Shown one piece after another: positions 44,225-53,377 of a DNA stretch of 64,000 nucleotides. A program made the position numbers and the translations under genes. Numbering within the stretch: the stretch's first letter is position 1; each line of letters opens with the position of its first letter. Below the pieces are notes generated by a model, which saw only the letters and a list, made by a program, of their open reading frames with translations, made no database searches and was not told the DNA's origin. Source of the DNA: Paralvinella palmiformis (Eukaryota; Annelida; Polychaeta; Terebellida; Alvinellidae); NCBI GenBank assembly GCA_025642065.1, contig JAODUP010000319.1:558001-622000 (forward strand). Reading direction: 5' to 3'.

Positions 44225-46267
44225 GTGAGCAAAGCAGAACAGGATATAATCAAAATAATGTTTGCCTATACACAACAGGAGCGTAATACTGTTATAACTT
44301 TTGGTAAACTTATCGGTCTTATTAAAGGGTACGCACAAAAATTTTACAAAGAAAAAAATTCACTTATATTTCTCCTCAATGATACTGAATCGGTACTTGC
44401 TAACGAATTGAAAGATTTAGAAGCAAATAATCATGTTGTGCTTCGAAAAAACTCGACTGGAGAAATTATTTCGGTAAATTATACTGGATTTTTCCGAACT
44501 TCTATACAATGGTGGTATCGAAAAATGAGTAGCGACATTGAAACACCCTTCCCTAGACATAAACATATAGAATTACCTATTCCCAGTAATCAGATAAAGA
44601 ATATAAAAATAGATCAAGAGTTTCTTGAAAACTTTCATCAATATGAATCATATCAAGGCATCCTAGAAATCGAATTCGATCATTCTTTAAATGAGATATT
44701 GGTTACCACTGATATATTCTGTAAAAAGCTGGAGCTAATTAGCCTCCAAAAACTGGGAAATTATCTTGGAAAAAGAAAAAATTTGATCTATCTCTACCAA
44801 ACACTGCAGTTATCAGAAGAAGAAACAATTAGAACAAAAAAAACAATAGAAACATTGGAATCCAATCCACGAGAAGAACTTCAACGAATCCAAAATCCTT
44901 CCAAAAAAACACTCATGTTGTGGACAGTGATTCACGGATCCATTATGAGTACTATTAAAGATGAAGATCTCAGTAATTCCAATATACAGAGTTATTTTCA
45001 ATCAATAATATTGATCTATAATTTTGTTTTATATTATTACAACCAATCCCAAAAAGAACAAATTAGAACATATACACAATCATTCATTGTAAAAAGACTA
45101 GCATCTCCCCCATACATATATCAATACAAGAGTATTATTGCAGAACATCAAAATATTCCAGAAAACGAACATAAAATAACAATTAAGCAACTAGAGCTTG
45201 AACTGGAACACTTGCAAAACACAGAAAATCAAGAAAATACTCCCATATTAAGTCAATTTATAGGTATAGATGGAGAAAGATATCTAGCCCTGACAAAGCA
45301 AATACCAATAATCCTCTTTGAACAGATTGAAAAAACAACTACAAGTTTACAAATGGATTTCAGGAAAACAATGTTGGATTCTTTTTACGCCCAATCTAAG
45401 GGAAACCAAGATCAAAACAGTCAAATGGTTGAGCATATGGTGGAAGAGCAGTTAAGACAGAAAAATCCTCTTCTATATGGACTCCTAAACTACTCTACTG
45501 TACAAAAAGCAATGAAATATATATCGCAAGATACATCTTATCCACAAGATGAAAACAGCACTGGAACATCTGGTAACAGTAGATATGATTTTCTTGTATC
45601 ATTACTTGAACAAGATAAAAATACATTAATACCGTACACTAAAATTTTCGCCATTGATATGGCTAAGATTAAAAAAGAAGCCTATTTTCTCCTTCCATTC
45701 TGGATGAAAATTCCTGGAGTTTTGTTTATTGCTTCACTCTTTCGTGGAATTACTTCAGTATTCAAAAGAAAATCATTTATTTCCCCCATCCAAAATAAAA
45801 AAACTCACCAAACAAATTCTGTAAAACAATCGGAAAGAAAGAAATATTCATCCTCAAAGCCAGTGAAATCTTCTATTCTTGGCTACGAGCAGAATACAAA
45901 CACTCAAAAAGATACAATACCAGAAGATCAAGAGTACGATGCAATTCAACAAATACAAACTAACATTGGCGATAAAGACAGTGCACGCAACAGGTTGCAC
46001 CAGCTTGTTAATGAATGGAACACATTGTTACCAGGGAAAGAAAGAGAAAATCTTATCAAAGATGTTAACTCATTATGCCAAGATACATTACGGAGCATAT
46101 GGACCCGCAATATGTCTCAGATCCCCACTGTTGAACGTATACAAGAAATAACTTCAAGAATCTCAAACAACAGGGTCTTCCAGCATATAAAAAAAAAGAA
46201 TGAGTTGAAAGAATATATGGAGATTTATGTTTCTCTTATTATTCTTCAAAAATTACATAAAGTATAA
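44225..46267 (+). CDS. Hypothetical protein, 680 residues
   Basis: A long protein without recognised family. It is rich in Gln, Asn, Lys and Ile, mostly helical, with short coiled-coil stretches (about 210-240, 320-345). One hydrophobic segment near 500-515 (FWMKIPGVLFIASLF) could insert in a membrane. The C-terminal 130 residues are charged. GTG start with GGAAGAG upstream. It stands alone on the plus strand between pnrA and dnaQ. Length, lack of stops and even codon use show it is a real gene. Confidence 0.6.
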   Translation: MSKAEQDIIKIMFAYTQQERNTVITFGKLIGLIKGYAQKFYKEKNSLIFLLNDTESVLANELKDLEANNHVVLRKNSTGEIISVNYTGFFRTSIQWWYRKMSSDIETPFPRHKHIELPIPSNQIKNIKIDQEFLENFHQYESYQGILEIEFDHSLNEILVTTDIFCKKLELISLQKLGNYLGKRKNLIYLYQTLQLSEEETIRTKKTIETLESNPREELQRIQNPSKKTLMLWTVIHGSIMSTIKDEDLSNSNIQSYFQSIILIYNFVLYYYNQSQKEQIRTYTQSFIVKRLASPPYIYQYKSIIAEHQNIPENEHKITIKQLELELEHLQNTENQENTPILSQFIGIDGERYLALTKQIPIILFEQIEKTTTSLQMDFRKTMLDSFYAQSKGNQDQNSQMVEHMVEEQLRQKNPLLYGLLNYSTVQKAMKYISQDTSYPQDENSTGTSGNSRYDFLVSLLEQDKNTLIPYTKIFAIDMAKIKKEAYFLLPFWMKIPGVLFIASLFRGITSVFKRKSFISPIQNKKTHQTNSVKQSERKKYSSSKPVKSSILGYEQNTNTQKDTIPEDQEYDAIQQIQTNIGDKDSARNRLHQLVNEWNTLLPGKERENLIKDVNSLCQDTLRSIWTRNMSQIPTVERIQEITSRISNNRVFQHIKKKNELKEYMEIYVSLIILQKLHKV

Positions 46268-46269
46268 AT

Positions 46270-46830
46270 CTAAAGACAGTCTCTTAAAGCTAACTCGCCA
46301 AAAAAGCTTAAATGATGCACAATATATAAAAACAGATCTTTACATGAATACGCATCCTCCAACGCATTGTGTTTTTTTCGATCAGGTAAATTAAAACTTG
46401 TTATCAGATTTCCCAAACGGTAAGATTTTTCTCGAGGAAAAGTCCTTTTAGCTAATGCCAATGTATCAATAATTTTATTATGCACCAGCAATGCCTGATT
46501 GGCACGACGAAGTTCCGCATGAAGAAACTCCAAATCAAAGTTTGCATTATGAGCTATCAGCACATGATCGCCAATATAATGAAAGAAATCCTGTACAGCA
46601 CCATGTACAGAAGGTTTATTTTTCAAATCCTGATCGCTAATGTTATGTATCAGTTGTGCAGAGTGAGGAACTTTTATACCAGGGTTGGCATATGTATGAA
46701 ATGTAGATACCACACCTCGCGTGGTAAACATAACTGCACCAAACTCAATAATGCGATCATTTGATGCATTTAATCCTGTTGTTTCAAAATCAAATGCAAT
46801 AAAAGTTGTTTGAGTAACAAGTTCTTCCAT
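46270..46830 (-). CDS. DnaQ-like 3'-5' exonuclease
   Basis: A 186-residue DEDDh exonuclease: FDFETTGL (Exo I), HNANFDLEFL (Exo II) and the HNALEDAYSCKDLF (Exo III). It resembles the epsilon proofreading subunit but could also be a stand-alone RNase T-like nuclease. Start ATG 46830 follows the mutase stop by only 2 nt. Confidence 0.82.
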   Translation of the reverse strand: MEELVTQTTFIAFDFETTGLNASNDRIIEFGAVMFTTRGVVSTFHTYANPGIKVPHSAQLIHNISDQDLKNKPSVHGAVQDFFHYIGDHVLIAHNANFDLEFLHAELRRANQALLVHNKIIDTLALAKRTFPREKSYRLGNLITSFNLPDRKKHNALEDAYSCKDLFLYIVHHLSFFGELALRDCL

Positions 46831-46832
46831 GA

Positions 46833-48572
46833 TCAATTACTTTCTATTGGTAATGACAACTTATCTTGAAGTTCTTCCTGCAAAGTAGATATAGCTGCAG
46901 AAACCTGATTCTTTACTGCGGAAATATTGGAATCTACTTGCGCATGAAAAGAAAAATATATTTTTAATTTCGGTTCCGTCCCCGACGGCCGGATAACTAT
47001 CCAATTTTCGTTGGCAAAAATGAATTTAAGAACATTTGACTTAGGAAATCCAGTAAGTTGCGTAGTAGAATTGCCCATATAGGTACTTTGATCTAAGAAA
47101 TCAAGTACTTTAAGCACTTCTTGATCTTGGAAAAATTCATGTTTCTTAGATCGCAAAAGATACATAATATCGTTCATTTTCTTAACTCCACGTTCTCCTT
47201 CAAAAACTTTTGAGATAGTGGATTCCTGATAATATCCATATGTATAGTACAAATATTCAAGCCTATCTATCAATGTCTGTCCTTGCGCATGATAATACGA
47301 CATCATTTGTGTAATAAGTGCAGCTGCAGTAATCCCATCCTTATCACGTACATGTGTTCCTATTAATAATCCAAAACTTTCCTCAGTACCAAGCACAAAA
47401 TCTGACAATCTATTAACTTGCTCAAGTTCTCGCATTGCTGCAGCAATATGTTTAAACCCCGTCAACGTGGATATAACCTGTCCCTCGCAGGCTTCAATTA
47501 TTTTCTTTTGTAAATCAGTAGTAACAACAGTGTTAATTAAAACAGGATGAGCAAGCAATGTTTTGTTTTGTCGATACCTCATCAAAAGATAATCTAATAC
47601 CAAGGCTCCTAGCTGATTTCCAGATAGTAATACCATATCATTATCATGTCGTACACCTACTCCAATACGATCAGCATCTGGATCATTTGCCAATAATAAA
47701 TCAGCCTTCTTTTGTCTCGCAAGAGTAAGAGCTAATACCAATGAACGAGGATCCTCAGGATTAGGAAACCTTACTGTAGGAAAATCTCCATCAGGTAAGC
47801 GTTGTTCTGGCACTGTATAATATTCTACTCCTAGTTTATCAAAAATCGCTTCCATTACTTGCGCTCCTGTTCCATGTAATGGTGTATAGATCACTTTCCC
47901 TCGCGCAGAAACCAGTGGATTACATACTGTGAGTACAGATTTTTGAAATGAGATATCCATTTCTTTTCCCAAATCAATGAGCAATCCTCTTCCACGTGCA
48001 TCTCTTTCATCACGTGAAGGAATAACTCCTTGTATGTTTTTTATTCTTTTTATAATTTCCACATCATGCGGTTCAATTATTTGCGAACCATCATTCCAAT
48101 AAGCTTTGTACCCATTATAAGCAGGCGGATTATGACTAGAGGTAATTACAATACCACAGGTAGCACGCAGAGTTCGTAATGCAAAAGAAAGCATAGGTGT
48201 AGGTCGTGGGCTGGTAAATAGTAAAGTACGAATATTCATCTGCGCCAATACCAACGCTGCATATAATGCAAACTCTTTGGAATAGTGCCGTGAATCGTAG
48301 GCAATAACAAAACAGGGCTCACTAAAAACTTCCTGTGCGTATATACCCATTCCATATGTAACTCGACGAACAATATAGGGATTCATTCTGTTCATCCCCC
48401 CCCCAATGATGCCTCTTAAGCCCCCTGTACCAAACGAGAGTTCCGTATAAAACCTATCCGTAAGTTCTTCAACATTCTGTTCTCGTAAAAGAGTTTCAAC
48501 CTCTTCCTTAAAAAAAGGATGTGTTTCTACTTCAAGATAGTAGTTAGTTTGTCTTTCAATATATTTATCCAT
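46833..48572 (-). CDS. Phosphoglucomutase/phosphomannomutase
   Basis: A 579-residue alpha-D-phosphohexomutase. Catalytic Ser in ITSSHNPPAYNGYK, metal-binding LLANDPDADRIGV, sugar loop LGTEESFG, phosphate-binding VIRPSGTEPKLKIY. Longer than PMM of enterobacteria and similar to the PGM2 type. AGAAGGA precedes the ATG. Nine G in a row code for Gly-Gly-Gly (complement at 48396-48404). Confidence 0.92.
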   Translation of the reverse strand: MDKYIERQTNYYLEVETHPFFKEEVETLLREQNVEELTDRFYTELSFGTGGLRGIIGGGMNRMNPYIVRRVTYGMGIYAQEVFSEPCFVIAYDSRHYSKEFALYAALVLAQMNIRTLLFTSPRPTPMLSFALRTLRATCGIVITSSHNPPAYNGYKAYWNDGSQIIEPHDVEIIKRIKNIQGVIPSRDERDARGRGLLIDLGKEMDISFQKSVLTVCNPLVSARGKVIYTPLHGTGAQVMEAIFDKLGVEYYTVPEQRLPDGDFPTVRFPNPEDPRSLVLALTLARQKKADLLLANDPDADRIGVGVRHDNDMVLLSGNQLGALVLDYLLMRYRQNKTLLAHPVLINTVVTTDLQKKIIEACEGQVISTLTGFKHIAAAMRELEQVNRLSDFVLGTEESFGLLIGTHVRDKDGITAAALITQMMSYYHAQGQTLIDRLEYLYYTYGYYQESTISKVFEGERGVKKMNDIMYLLRSKKHEFFQDQEVLKVLDFLDQSTYMGNSTTQLTGFPKSNVLKFIFANENWIVIRPSGTEPKLKIYFSFHAQVDSNISAVKNQVSAAISTLQEELQDKLSLPIESN

Positions 48573-48798
48573 CCTTTATTCCTTCTGATAGCAGGCAATT
48601 CTGCTTACATACCATCATACAACGATAAGAAATACTACCAACAACTTATTATACATATATCGTAAGGTGAATTTTGAATAAAGTAAAGGCTGATTTTCTC
48701 ACAAGATAATAACATTTAATAAACCAAGATAGTAGTATCTATGGACATATTTTCATATACTTTGTAAACTATAATGCAGTTGTCTCAATTACACTGAA

Positions 48799-49365
48799 AT
48801 GAGTAGTACTTTAATTCCTAAAAATCCTTTATCAATTCTTTTTCTAGCAACAAAGAAATTGTTACACAAAACCCTGTATAAAGTATGGTTCATCGTTATT
48901 ACCCTATCCGTTTTTGCCTTCTATATACTCACAGCAATTCTACTCATTCCAAATAATAATGCAAGTTTTCAATTTTCTCTCTGGCATTCACCAGATTATT
49001 TATTACTTCTTTTCCTTTCTGCCAGCACTTCACTCCTGATACTGGCTCAGGTTTTTTTGTCTTCTCGAGCAAGACAAACCCGTATAACAACGCTAGGGCA
49101 ATGTAGCCTTGGGATCTTTTCTGCATTATGGGGAGGCCTCTTAGCAACTGCAGCCTGTCCCTCTTGTATCATAGCCTTTTTAGGATTTCTCGGCGCAGGG
49201 AGTACTCTTTTTATCCTTGAGAATCGATCATATGTAGCAACTGCCGCAGTCTCTCTAACCCTTGTTGGTTTGTATTATAATGCACGAAAAATTTTAGGTA
49301 TATGTGAAACCTGTACTATATCAAACCAACATCTATTAAAAACATCAAAGAAAGAAAAAGTATGA
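48799..49365 (+). CDS. Membrane protein with CPSC motif, partner of the TlpA-like protein
   Basis: A 188-residue protein with about five helices (25-50, 62-82, 108-130, 133-152, 157-172). A Cys-Pro-Ser-Cys sits in the membrane segment TAACPSCIIAFLGF, and a CETC motif near the C-terminus (GICETCTIS). Such pairs suggest a disulfide relay or heavy-metal binding. ATGA overlap with the thioredoxin-like gene supports a joint role, as with CcdA and TlpA-type proteins. Not recognised as a known CcdA. Confidence 0.55.
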   Translation: MSSTLIPKNPLSILFLATKKLLHKTLYKVWFIVITLSVFAFYILTAILLIPNNNASFQFSLWHSPDYLLLLFLSASTSLLILAQVFLSSRARQTRITTLGQCSLGIFSALWGGLLATAACPSCIIAFLGFLGAGSTLFILENRSYVATAAVSLTLVGLYYNARKILGICETCTISNQHLLKTSKKEKV

Positions 49366-49886
49366 AAAAGAAAACAATTATTACTTCGATTACCATAATA
49401 AGTCTAATAATCATTAGTTACTTATTTTTTTCGCATAATGCAGATTCAACCCAAATAGGCATTAGAATAAACAATAAAGCTTCCTCATTTTATATCGTAA
49501 CTGTGGACAACGGTGTTCTAGACAGTAGCGAATTACGAGGGAAAATAATTATTTTGACCTCATTTGCCACATGGTGTCCATCATGCAAATTAGAAGCAGA
49601 ATTATTAGCTGCCGTATATCAAAAGTATAAAGATAAAGAAGTTGTATTTCTTACCATAAGTATTGACCCAGGCGATACTAAAGAAAAAATACAACAATTC
49701 AAAGCAGAACAAAACACACCTTGGTATTATGCAGACACCATTGGAGGAGCCGAAATTATGCAAAAGTTTTTCCTAACAGAGCTTGAGATAACTTATATTA
49801 TAAACAAGAAAGGCATCATTACATATAAAGATAATATTACTACTTCTTCTAGCATTCTAGATCGTAAAATAAATGAACAGCTCTAG
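49362..49886 (+). CDS. TlpA/ResA-like membrane-anchored thioredoxin
   Basis: A 174-residue protein with an N-terminal membrane helix (about 7-25) and a thioredoxin domain outside. Redox motif WCPSC, preceded by IILTSFATW. The cis-Pro loop is not obvious (LEITYIINKKG in place of TPTxFLIDxxG), so activity may be altered. It is coupled by ATGA to the CPSC membrane protein. Confidence 0.75.
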   Translation: MKKKTIITSITIISLIIISYLFFSHNADSTQIGIRINNKASSFYIVTVDNGVLDSSELRGKIIILTSFATWCPSCKLEAELLAAVYQKYKDKEVVFLTISIDPGDTKEKIQQFKAEQNTPWYYADTIGGAEIMQKFFLTELEITYIINKKGIITYKDNITTSSSILDRKINEQL

Positions 49887-49902
49887 AGGCTTAGTAGTTG
49901 TT

Positions 49903-50550
49903 CTACGAATCTACAGATGAACAGATCAACCGACACACATCGTCCGTACTCGAACAATGAAAAAAAGAAGCATTACCCTTTTTTATGCTACCGTATCCCC
50001 AAGGAACTACAACCGGCATCATTTTCGCATTTAATGCAGTCTCTACATCATAGAGAGAATCTCCTACAAAATATACATCTACAGGATCAGCTTGTAAACA
50101 TATTGCAATATCTAGAGCTTGCGCAGGATTCGGCTTAGGGGGAAACCGATGTGACACACCTCGAACAGTAACAAAAGGTATATCAGAAAAAAAATTGTGC
50201 ACAATCTTTTTGACTAATTCATCTGCTTTATTAGATAACACGGCAATGGAAATATTCGCATCAACAATATCATGTAGCATATGTTCTACGCCTGGGTATA
50301 CCTTAGTATAGCATATAGGATCCTTTGCATATTCCTCAAGAATTCGCTCGTGTATCTTTGAGATGTCTTTATTTTCTTTTCCGATTGCTTTGTGAATAAG
50401 TCTACGCAGACCAGGTCCAACCCATGATCGATATTGTTCTAGTTTCCGTGGGAAAATTCCAAACTCTATAAATACTTTGTTACATATACGGGCTATGTCA
50501 TCAATGGTATCTAGCAATGTACCATCAAGATCAAAAATAGCACTAGACAT
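49903..50550 (-). CDS. HAD phosphatase, Gph type
   Basis: A 215-residue HAD hydrolase. Motif I FDLDGTLLDT, motif II VLSNKAD, motif III with Lys in FPPKPNPAQAL, motif IV VGDSLYDVETALNAKM. Similar to phosphoglycolate phosphatase. ATG 50550 gives the canonical start and lies 6 nt after a promoter -10 box. A longer frame to 50568 would cross the promoter. Confidence 0.82.
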   Translation of the reverse strand: MSSAIFDLDGTLLDTIDDIARICNKVFIEFGIFPRKLEQYRSWVGPGLRRLIHKAIGKENKDISKIHERILEEYAKDPICYTKVYPGVEHMLHDIVDANISIAVLSNKADELVKKIVHNFFSDIPFVTVRGVSHRFPPKPNPAQALDIAICLQADPVDVYFVGDSLYDVETALNAKMMPVVVPWGYGSIKKGNASFFHCSSTDDVCRLICSSVDS

Positions 50551-50556
50551 CTTTGT

Positions 50557-50585
50557 AAGATACGACATGAAAACTATTAAGTCAA
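50557..50585 (-). promoter_or_regulatory. gph promoter, probably leaderless
   Basis: Minus strand: TTGACT (50580-50585), 17 nt, TATCTT (50557-50562), 6 nt to ATG 50550. Confidence 0.45.
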
Positions 50586-50588
50586 GAC

Positions 50589-50617
50589 TTGGTCTTACTT
50601 AAAAAATTCGCTAATAT
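50589..50617 (+). promoter_or_regulatory. plsC promoter, probably leaderless
   Basis: TTGGTC (50589-50594), 17 nt, TAATAT (50612-50617), 6 nt to ATG 50624. A TATAAT overlaps at 50615-50620. Confidence 0.45.
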
Positions 50618-50623
50618 AATCAT

Positions 50624-51394
50624 ATGACTACAATTTTTATGCTTATTGTCGTTCCACCCCTCCTCTTGTTATTAGAGTTTTGGATGCTCATAACAGCACT
50701 CCTACACTATCGATTCGCTCGTCGGTTGTTTGAGAAAATGTTTTATTATGTTGCCCGTTTTTTTCTCACATTAATTGCTTTTATTTTGCACATAAAGGTT
50801 CATCTTTCACAGAACACTATACCAATTCCTCCTCGCTTCTTACTCTTAGCTAATCATCAAAGTTATCTTGATATACTAGCTCTTGTCAAACTATTCCCTC
50901 ATCACAATATCCGTTTCATCGCCAAACAAGAATTAGGACGATGGGTTCCCTGTATAACTACATATATTACACTGCTCCAACATACATTAATCACAAGAAA
51001 AATAACCAGAAATGGACAAGCTGAAACTCAAAAAATATTACACAAATTAACTCAACGAGCAAAAGATGAAGAACTTTCCATTGCTATTTTCCCAGAGGGA
51101 AGCAGGTCGGTTGATGGTACGATTAAACCCTTTCGTAGTGGTGCGATTAAAGAAATCTTATTTAAAGATCCTCATTTACCAGTCGTTCTCATTGCCATTG
51201 ATGGCGCATATAAACTAGCTACAATATTCGATGCAAAGCAAGATTCAACCCCCCAAACATATCGTATAGAAGTCGTAGCTTGCTATAATGACACATGGGA
51301 TACTAGAGAAAAAATAAAATCCTTAAGTGAGACATCCCTAAGAAAAGTCACAGAAGTAATCACCAAGTGGAGAAAAAAAGGTCTATCGCACTAA
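50624..51394 (+). CDS. plsC: 1-acyl-sn-glycerol-3-phosphate acyltransferase PlsC
   Basis: A 256-residue membrane enzyme of phospholipid synthesis. Acyltransferase motif I NHQSYLD, motif III FPEGSRSVDG, and a hydrophobic N-terminus (about 1-25 and 40-60). Its 3' end overlaps the convergent YaaR gene by 12 nt. No ribosome site; start adjacent to promoter. Confidence 0.85.
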   Translation: MTTIFMLIVVPPLLLLLEFWMLITALLHYRFARRLFEKMFYYVARFFLTLIAFILHIKVHLSQNTIPIPPRFLLLANHQSYLDILALVKLFPHHNIRFIAKQELGRWVPCITTYITLLQHTLITRKITRNGQAETQKILHKLTQRAKDEELSIAIFPEGSRSVDGTIKPFRSGAIKEILFKDPHLPVVLIAIDGAYKLATIFDAKQDSTPQTYRIEVVACYNDTWDTREKIKSLSETSLRKVTEVITKWRKKGLSH

Positions 51395-51865
51395 ATTAAC
51401 AAGCAATCCTTCAATTTTATCTAGCCTCTGTAGCATTTGGAAAGCTTTATCTTGTGATTGTAGCATGCCAGCAATAAGTTCCGTTAGTTCGTGATTTATA
51501 ACTTTGACAAGAGTATATCGTTTTCTTTTCAAAACACTTATATCAGAAGTATGTTGCTCGGTCTTAAGAGAGTGAGAAAGAGCTTTTACCAGAAACTTGG
51601 ATACACCTGTGCGATACTCATGTAATGCTTCCATTGTCGGCGCACGAGAGAAACGCACGCCAAGCTTTCTTACATTCTCAAGCAACTGCGACAAAGACAA
51701 TGGTTCCTCAGAAGAGGACAATATAGACGGGTCCAGATCTAAGATGTCAGATGTTTGTTTGTTTGTTTTATCATCAATTTGATCATCTTGAAGTAATGAA
51801 GAAAACTGCGTATGATGTGCAGAACGTTTTGTCCTTTTATTGCGGGAAAACTCTGCTCGTTCCAC
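51383..51865 (-). CDS. YaaR (DUF327) family protein
   Basis: A 160-residue helical protein of the YaaR/DUF327 family. The diagnostic part is LGVRFSRAPTMEALHEYRTGVSKFLVKALSHSL. The function is unclear; in Firmicutes it lies near DNA-replication genes, and spirochaetes carry it near cell-envelope genes. It follows bactofilin by 7 nt with GTG as probable start. Confidence 0.7.
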   Translation of the reverse strand: MERAEFSRNKRTKRSAHHTQFSSLLQDDQIDDKTNKQTSDILDLDPSILSSSEEPLSLSQLLENVRKLGVRFSRAPTMEALHEYRTGVSKFLVKALSHSLKTEQHTSDISVLKRKRYTLVKVINHELTELIAGMLQSQDKAFQMLQRLDKIEGLLVNLVR

Positions 51866-51872
51866 AATGGGA

Positions 51873-52343
51873 TCAATCAGAATTTATCTCCTTTTCAACA
51901 TGAGATATTTCTCTTTCTTTAGGTGAAAACAAGAAAGAAGATGATTGAGCACCCTCTGGAACATAAGAGAATCCTTTCTTCTTAACAGGAGAATATGTTC
52001 CAGCCTTTTTATTTGTTATCATAAATTCTCCATGCAAAAGCGTACCCTCTTCAACTACTAAGGTGGGAGCCATTACACTACCAATAACCACACATGATGA
52101 AAGTAATATAACACGTTCTTTGGCTACAATATTACCACAAAACACCCCTCCCACCACTACAGAGTTTGCATGAATAGTACAGGCAGCTCGTGCTCTACTC
52201 CCAATAATAACCTGACCATCAATACGCAGAGAACCGATGTAATCTCCATCAACACGAAAGATACCAGAAAGCTCTATCTCTCCTTTAAAACGAGTTCCGG
52301 GACCGACAATAGAATTCACTATCTCATCTTCAGAGAAATACAA
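51873..52343 (-). CDS. Bactofilin
   Basis: A 156-residue bactofilin: a right-handed beta-helix domain at about 12-108 with the six-residue hydrophobic periodicity (VGPGTRFKGEIELSGIFRVDG, GSLRIDGQVIIGS) between polar, Pro-rich tails. Bactofilins polymerise without nucleotide at the membrane and recruit cell-wall hydrolases to set shape. Gene order M23 peptidase-bactofilin is conserved in many curved bacteria. TTG 52343 is proposed as the start, 5 nt after the M23 stop. Confidence 0.82.
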   Translation of the reverse strand: MYFSEDEIVNSIVGPGTRFKGEIELSGIFRVDGDYIGSLRIDGQVIIGSRARAACTIHANSVVVGGVFCGNIVAKERVILLSSCVVIGSVMAPTLVVEEGTLLHGEFMITNKKAGTYSPVKKKGFSYVPEGAQSSSFLFSPKEREISHVEKEINSD

Positions 52344-52348
52344 GATAA

Positions 52349-53377
52349 CTATCTATTACCCGTCCAGCGTCGAAAATTATTAGAAATATTGAGAAATACA
52401 GCAGGATCAACCACATCTGTACCTATTAAGATTTGAAAATCTAAATGTGGCCCGGTAGTAATACCAGTATTTCCTAACTCTCCAATCCTTTGCCCTTGCT
52501 TAACAAATTGTCCTTCAGACACAAATAAGCGTCTAAGATGGGAATAATGAGTCTTAAAACCATATAGGTGCTGTATCCATATATTCAAACCATAACTTGG
52601 ATCATAAGCTGCTTTAATAACCTTACCCTCAGCACTCGCTAAAATACGTGTGCCTGGTATACCCGCTATATCAAATCCTTTATGTAGATACCATTGCCCA
52701 GTAATAGGATGAATATTAGGACCAAATTCCATGGTAACCCTTCCATAACCTCTTGCTAATGGCCACCGATTAGGAATAGAAAGAAGTAATTCCTTTTGAG
52801 ATCGTAGTACTGTTCCTATATCTTCTAGCGAACCAATGGAAGAACGTAACTGTCTTGAAATATTGCGTAGGGATTGTACTTCAGCTGGTTCTGAGGCTAT
52901 TGTCTTACGCATATCACCAATAAATGCCAAATCACCCTTAGAAGTAAGTAAGGAAGTCTTATTGCCCTGTGGTTTTTCCCCTGCCTGTTGCAATACAGAA
53001 GACAATGTATTTTGAAACAGTTTTGATGTTTGGACAAATTCAGAAAGTTCTCCTAATATTTTATCAACATTAGCCTCCGCCTGCTCTAACTTCTGCTCCC
53101 TCTGATAGGCCAAATGAGTTGTTCCTGCATAGCGAGAAGCAAAAAAGAAGAAACTTCCACCCACAAAGAAAACAAGCAAAACAAGGAAGGAAAGCAGTAC
53201 TGTATTTATCTGAAATTGAATAGGGCGCTTCGCATTATGTGGAACTATCATAATACTCATTCGCATTTTCACCATAGCACGAAGCTTTTGAAAAAAACGA
53301 GTCAAAATTACACGAGAATTAGAAGATACGGTTCTGCGAAAAAGAACATCCTTCTGGATTTTAGACTTCGTTGGCAC
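52349..53377 (-). CDS. M23 (LytM-like) peptidase with substituted zinc ligand
   Basis: A 342-residue protein: cytoplasmic N-terminus of about 55 residues, transmembrane helix at 58-80, coiled coil at about 90-190, M23 domain at 210-335. The zinc site has HKGFD (His, Asp) and the THYSHL strand, but the last motif is TGPHLDFQI; the zinc-binding second His of the usual HLHFE is Asp. It may therefore be weakly active or act as a scaffold. GTG start with AGAGG upstream. Next genes are bactofilin and YaaR. Confidence 0.8.
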   Translation of the reverse strand: MPTKSKIQKDVLFRRTVSSNSRVILTRFFQKLRAMVKMRMSIMIVPHNAKRPIQFQINTVLLSFLVLLVFFVGGSFFFFASRYAGTTHLAYQREQKLEQAEANVDKILGELSEFVQTSKLFQNTLSSVLQQAGEKPQGNKTSLLTSKGDLAFIGDMRKTIASEPAEVQSLRNISRQLRSSIGSLEDIGTVLRSQKELLLSIPNRWPLARGYGRVTMEFGPNIHPITGQWYLHKGFDIAGIPGTRILASAEGKVIKAAYDPSYGLNIWIQHLYGFKTHYSHLRRLFVSEGQFVKQGQRIGELGNTGITTGPHLDFQILIGTDVVDPAVFLNISNNFRRWTGNR

